Shown piece after piece: positions 6,362 to 10,229 of a stretch of 10,229 nucleotides of DNA; positions within the stretch are counted from its first letter, which is position 1; every line of letters begins with the position of its first letter. The position numbers were made by a program, and so were the translations under genes. Below the pieces are notes generated by a model. That model did no database searches and was not told the DNA's origin. It saw only the letters and a list, made by a program, of their open reading frames with translations. Source of the DNA: Hydnum rufescens UP504 (Eukaryota > Basidiomycota > Agaricomycetes > Cantharellales > Hydnaceae). The stretch covers positions 362,377 through 372,605 of the forward strand of contig MU128910.1 in assembly GCA_014904985.1 (NCBI GenBank), in the 5' to 3' direction.

Positions 6362-7092
6362 CTGGTAGATTTTCCTGTATCCCCTCATCTCCTTGCTACT
6401 GGAAATATACTACTGTCTACAAATCTGCTTGCATCTGAAGAGAGTACTGATCTAAAGCCATCTGGAGCTAAGTCATATACAAGGTTGTTAAGACTAAGCC
6501 ACTGGAAGCCCTCTATGTGAAATACTGAGCCAAGGATAGTTGCAGGACCTAAGGTTAGAGTTGCTGGACATCCAAGGAAAGGAGAGTAACAACAAAGTCT
6601 AGTCAGGAGAAGAAAGAAACACATTGACACACTGAACCAAGCTTAAACTAGTCTAGAACCCTCTTTAGAATCCGCACTCTGACCAGGAGGACACAAATAG
6701 GTACATACAAATAGCAGTAAATGATCCAATACAACATGTATAAGCCTTTCACAAGCATCTCATGATATATCATTGACTATAGCTAGTCCATACCATCACC
6801 ATATCCATCACTGAATTCCATACACAACTTGTTAGAGAGTGATCAACCATCAGAGCAAACCAGCCCATTGAATAAAAACATAAATACAGTCTCCCATCCA
6901 CACACTGGCTGAACCAGAGTTTGATTTGACAGTCATTGGAGCTCCCAATCCTTCTTCTATAGTGCACAGACACCCAGTGCACACAGACACCCAGATGCAT
7001 CCTCACCCCAAATTCTTGAGAGCATTTATTTTTTCTTCATCTGCCCCATCTTTGAACATTGTCTTGCTCATTCCTTCACTCATTCCTTCATA
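6362..7092 (+). other. Long leader or intergenic region before gene C
   Basis: No gene is supported here. Minus-strand frames at 6630-6385 and 7006-6770 are open but show no start context, splicing or domain-like composition. A short tandem duplication (GTGCACAGACACCCA at 6962-6976 and GTGCACACAGACACCCA at 6977-6993) is present. The last 25 bp hold a doubled TCATTCCTTCA, a CT-rich block ending at the gene C ATG. Confidence 0.45.
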
Positions 7093-8965
7093 ATGTCCCT
7101 ACCCCCACCAGACTCAGCTACAGGGCAGGATCAACTTCATCTAATCTACCAACTCTTGATGTCTCAGTTTAATGCTGCTGCTGCTGCCACTGGTCCTGGT
7201 CTTAACTCTGCACAGCCCCCAGATACTACAGTTCTCACTACTCCAGCTCAGCAGCCAGCAACTCCATTGCCTACACACCTTCCTTTGATTCCTCCTCTGG
7301 CACCTCCCTCATTATATACTGGACATGCCACTGAGAGACCATGGGGCTTGGCACCACTTCCACTTCCACTCAACTCACCCATCCTTCCCTATGGAGGTCA
7401 AGGAGATTCCTCTCTGTTATCCCCAGGAGCAACTGGAGGTGTGTGAGGTATCCCTGCAGCAGGCTTCCCAATGGGTCATGTTGCTGCTGAGTGACAGGAA
7501 GCAGCTCAGCATCACAGGGGCTCCCTAGATACTGGCAGGGGCAGGTGAAGGGTCCCAGCCCCTCAAGGCCCTTCTCACTCAGTGCCTGTACCACCACCCT
7601 CAGTTCATCAGACAGCTCCAGTGGACCCACCACACTTGGATATTTGATTTTACCTTTGTGCATCTGAGGTAAGTTGGCTGACAGAATCGAGGCAACAGTC
7701 CACTGATTTCAACTATCAGAGCAAGCACAGGTTTGCTATGGGGAATCTCCCATCTCTCCGATCTGCTGGATGTTATATTTGCATTGTCCATGACTTTTGA
7801 GCTGACTACCTCCATCGTCTTAATGAGGCCAACCATGGGGTTCTCCATCATCTATCCCCAGATATGTCCTTTTCTGCTGTGCTGGCAATGGCAAAACAAA
7901 CCTGGAGTATGTATCCCCTTCAGGCTGTATTTCCTGATCTTGGCTGGAATCCCAATGGGGTACCATGCCCTGATTTCTTCTTGTTGGTCCCAATTATGAA
8001 TGGGAAAAAATACTTTAGCCTTGGACTCCCCAGGCATTCACAACTTGAACCTATTCCCTTGCCAAATCTATCCCTCTGCAAGTGTATCCTTCATCCACAT
8101 CCAGCAAATTCACTTCGGACCTTCCATATGGTGGATGGTATATTCACATTCTACATTGGTGAGTTGGATAGTTCCTCACTTCATAAACATATCTTCAATG
8201 TCTTATTCCCTAGCACCTATATCTCCTTTTCTGGAGACAAATGTTGGAGTTTTAGGGGGTTGTGGTATGCGCTGCTGGTGTGGAGGCATTCAATTATCCT
8301 GGAGTATTGCTGCTGATTCTGCAGTCCTCTATGCTGAGACTGATGGTGACAACACCTATCATGATGAGGCCTTATGTGAGCTCATTGAATGCCCAGATGA
8401 TTCTATGGCTGTTAGTGACACAGAAATGGATGATTTGGAGTCTCATATGGAGTCTCATAATCAGGGGATTGTACAGATGGATGATGTCCTAGATTCCCTT
8501 GTGTGTAATCTCTTTACTTTCTTGTTCAGAAGATCTCACTTGTTTTCCTTGGCAGCAATGAGACCCAATGGCAATTCATACTGATGGAGTCCAACAGGAG
8601 GAGCCAGTTCGAGGCCTATGGACCATTCCCTACCACCCTCCCACCAACAATGCACTTCCTTCCACATCTACAATCCCAGAGATGGTTCTCCAAGCTGGCT
8701 TATGCTCATGCCAGGACTCTCAAACCCAATTGAGGAGTTTACTCTGACTGGCACCAGTATCCAGGACCTTGCTCAGTCTCAGGGCCTGCTGATGCTTGGA
8801 GATCAAATAGGGGAAGACCTGGATAGTCAGGATCCCAGCCTCCACTCATGCCTATTCCATAGGGCAGCCACTGGCTCAGAGGCCTTGTTGAAATCCACCT
8901 CTGTCAGGGTTCATATTCAATTTTCTACCTATGGTGAAAATAACCAGCTAAGTACAGTATCCTAA
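7093..8965 (+). pseudogene. Gene C: decayed multi-exon gene with TGA-only interruptions in exons 1-2
   Basis: Family not recognised. The frame starts MSLPPPDSATGQDQLHLIYQ. Introns 7669-7719 (GAG|GTAAGT...ATCAG, 51 bp), 8159-8213 (GTGAGT...CCTAG, 55 bp) and 8503-8555 (GTGTAA...GGCAG, 53 bp) each keep the product coherent. Order of parts: Ala/Pro-rich N-terminus (about 110 residues), a further Pro/Arg-rich stretch, a denser central region with many Trp, Tyr and Phe (for example LGWNPNGVPCPDFFLLVP), a Cys-rich patch (GGCGMRCWCGG), an acidic linker (DTEMDDLESHMESHNQG), then QRWFSKLAYAHARTL. In-frame stops at 7444, 7492, 7546, 7645 and 7798 are all TGA. A 57-bp intron at 7441-7497 could remove the first two. 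Near 8720 the frame must shift to continue as EEFTLTGTSIQDLAQ to a stop at 8965. Likely a degenerate transposon-borne or host gene. Confidence 0.65.
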
Positions 8966-9048
8966 CAGGTTGAGTTTAGTGAACTGTCAGGGCAACACTG
9001 CCGTCAAAGCCACAAACAGAAAGAGGAAAGAGATTAATTAACCACACA
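8966..9048. other. Spacer between gene C and the next promoter-like region
   Basis: Short stretch with no supported gene. It contains one of the few CpGs of the window (about 9002). Confidence 0.4.
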
Positions 9049-9070
9049 CTATCACAGTGGGAATCCTGAG
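9049..9070 (+). repeat. 22-bp direct repeat, first copy
   Basis: CTATCACAGTGGGAATCC plus TGAG, identical to 9108-9129, with starts 59 bp apart. Position upstream of a TATA box suggests a paired protein-binding site. Confidence 0.75.
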
Positions 9071-9107
9071 TATACACCACACAACAAGGGACATACAAGT
9101 CTCGCAC

Positions 9108-9129
9108 CTATCACAGTGGGAATCCTGAG
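9108..9129 (+). repeat. 22-bp direct repeat, second copy
   Basis: Exact repeat of 9049-9070. It ends 35 bp before the TATA box at 9165. The flanking bases differ on both sides, so the identity is confined to the 22 bp. Confidence 0.75.
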
Positions 9130-9164
9130 AGATTGAAACTGGTGATCCCCCAACTGTGAAGGGC

Positions 9165-9172
9165 TATAAATA
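9165..9172 (+). promoter_or_regulatory. TATA box downstream of the 22-bp direct repeats
   Basis: TATAAATA in GGGCTATAAATACTATTTCC. With the two direct repeats it looks like a second promoter. Gene D starts about 490 bp downstream, which is long for a fungal leader, so an unrecognised exon, a leader intron or a different transcript is possible. Confidence 0.45.
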
Positions 9173-9199
9173 CTATTTCCTGCACACAAAGCTTTCAAA

Positions 9200-9410
9200 T
9201 TTAGATAAATGAACCTTTAGGGAAAAAAGAATAAAAGCAAAAGGAAAATTTTAATAGGAAACTAAGAGGGTAGAGTATGGATTTTTCTTTTAAAAGTGGG
9301 ACATGGTAGGGGAAAGGGAGGGGGTGATGAGAATTGGTAATATTAGAAGGAAATAATAGGGAAGATATTTATTAGGATGGTGATGGTGAGAGAGAAAAGA
9401 TGAAAAGCTT
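9200..9410 (+). other. Purine-rich stretch
   Basis: The + strand is dominated by A and G (for example AGGGGAAAGGGAGGGGGTGA at about 9309-9330), with no open frame of note. It could be an untranslated leader or a strand-asymmetric repeat remnant. Confidence 0.4.
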
Positions 9411-9663
9411 TCACCACATTAAATAATACCACCCATACCATCAGCAGCACCACTAACAATGGCAGCAAAGAACCATTCATGGAGGGCTCGATGAGGCTCC
9501 CTCTGAGTCAAGATATCAAAAATATCTGTCAAGGAAATATTGACCCCACCAAAGCAAGAGCTCCATTTGATACCAGTTAGACATTCATGTCAGGATCAAA
9601 TTGACATTTGCTTCTGCCTAAGGACTTACCCATCAGAGTATCATTCTTCATCAACTCTATCAT

Positions 9664-10040
9664 ATGGTGCCTACTTCTTCAAATGCTCTTGTCTCCTCTC
9701 TCCCTCCATTCACTAAGGGGTTATTGTCATCCTTGCCATTATTGGCATTTCTCTTATTATTATTGCCCTTGTTCTATCAGGCCTTGGCCAGTGGGCTATG
9801 GGCTGGGTAGTCAACCAGTGGCAGCATTGGCACCCTTGTCATCACCTGTCATTCCCTCACTCCCCACATGAGTCCATGGAGTTGCCAATCCAGACTCCCC
9901 CTCCTCCTCCTCTGCCCCCAGTCCCTGAATCCACACCACCTGTCCCAATCCATACTCCATCCACATCATTATGGTCCTTTGACACTTTGGACACCTTTGG
10001 AGTACCCAGGCATACACTGCCTTGGAAGTACATACACTAA
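9664..10040 (+). pseudogene. Gene D: small single-pass membrane protein, 1-nt frameshift
   Basis: Unrecognised family. The ATG at 9664 opens MVPTSSNALVSSLPPFTKG. At the G run 9717-9720 the frame shifts by one, after which the other frame reads VIVILAIIGISLIIIIALVL, a strong transmembrane helix, then a Trp-rich segment (GQWAMGWVVNQWQHWHP), then a proline-rich tail (PIQTPPPPPLPPVPESTPPV) to TAA at 10038. A single G lost from a G run (G5 to G4) would explain the break. The upstream frame alone also gives a hydrophobic stretch but ends at about 9810. An acceptor-like CACTAAG at 9711-9717 offers a splicing alternative. Expected form: short N-terminus, one membrane span, proline-rich tail, about 125 residues. 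Confidence 0.5.
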
Positions 10041-10229
10041 GGGGGATACATATGGAAGTTGGGGCATAGCCATGTGGAGGTGTGCACAGGATTTGTAACA
10101 CAGCTGCATCAGCTTAGTGAGGCTTAGTGATGGTGGCTGTGGAGGCTAACTGATGGGCTGTGGAGCCAGCACTCTATGAGGATCTGGAAGGTTATGGAAG
10201 ATGGCAGAAGGCTCTGGAAGGCTGGTGCT
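10041..10229. other. Unassigned right edge with GGAAG-rich repeats
   Basis: No gene is supported. The last 60 bases repeat TGGAAGG-like words (CTGGAAGGTTATGGAAGATGG, then CTCTGGAAGGCTGG), a short degenerate simple repeat cut by the window end. Confidence 0.4.

Noticed and set aside
6385..7006. Minus-strand frames of 81 and 78 codons
   Set aside because: No credible start context, introns or conserved-looking composition; they are probably chance openings in the leader region.
5547..7092. Possible LTR of a retrotransposon (tandem enhancer repeats, TATA, long leader)
   Set aside because: No paired LTR, primer-binding site, polypurine tract in the right place, or reverse transcriptase could be found in the window.
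8557..8730. Alternative plus-strand frame reading MRPNGNSY, stop, then MDHSLPPSHQQ
   Set aside because: The 53-bp intron 8503-8555 leads into another frame (NETQWQFILMESNRR...) with richer, more protein-like composition. The MDHSLPP frame is only adopted after about 8720, where a frameshift is proposed.

Overview
This window looks like repeat-rich DNA from a filamentous fungus, most likely a basidiomycete mushroom relative. The main evidence is a set of short introns (46-61 bp, GT...AG) that keep reading frames open in several genes, the CT-rich tracts just before start codons, and the almost complete loss of CpG (about 20 CpG in 10.2 kb by eye, none before position 2896). That loss is expected of cytosine-methylated, deaminating transposon DNA. 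No rRNA, tRNA, CRISPR array or recognisable reverse transcriptase or transposase was seen. The taxonomic call is an inference.

Region 1 (1-4511) holds two copies of one undescribed-looking element, arranged tail-to-tail around a centre near 1686. The right copy (about 1714-4511) seems complete. It has inverted terminal repeats of about 290 bp (1714-2003 and 4218-4511) built from a 42-bp minisatellite, and both end in an ATTAAAC-type tip. Between them are two convergent spliced genes: gene A on + (2467-2970, 148 aa) and gene B on - (3888-3037, about 203-226 aa). The left copy is inverted, runs off the window at position 1, and has its gene A broken by a 664-bp hAT-type element (189-852, 8-bp target duplication) and by a 1-bp deletion. 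The two copies form a palindrome with arms of about 1 kb.

Region 2 (4512-5906) is unassigned DNA followed by a second hAT-type copy (4864-5538, a different 8-bp duplication), which sits in diverged tandem repeats of about 160 bp.

Region 3 (5907-8965) starts with 72-bp tandem repeats and six TGASTCA sites (the Gcn4/AP-1 bZIP consensus) just upstream of a TATA box at 6354. A long leader of about 730 bp follows, then gene C (7093-8965), a multi-exon gene whose interruptions within exons 1 and 2 are all TGA, consistent with CGA-to-TGA decay, plus one frameshift.

Region 4 (8966-10229) has two 22-bp direct repeats upstream of another TATA box (9165), a purine-rich stretch, and gene D (9664-10040), a small single-pass membrane protein with a proline-rich tail and a 1-nt frameshift. 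The window ends in unassigned DNA.

Genes A and B are linked by sharing one element. Whether genes C and D belong to a second element cannot be decided here. No gene product matches a family I can name.
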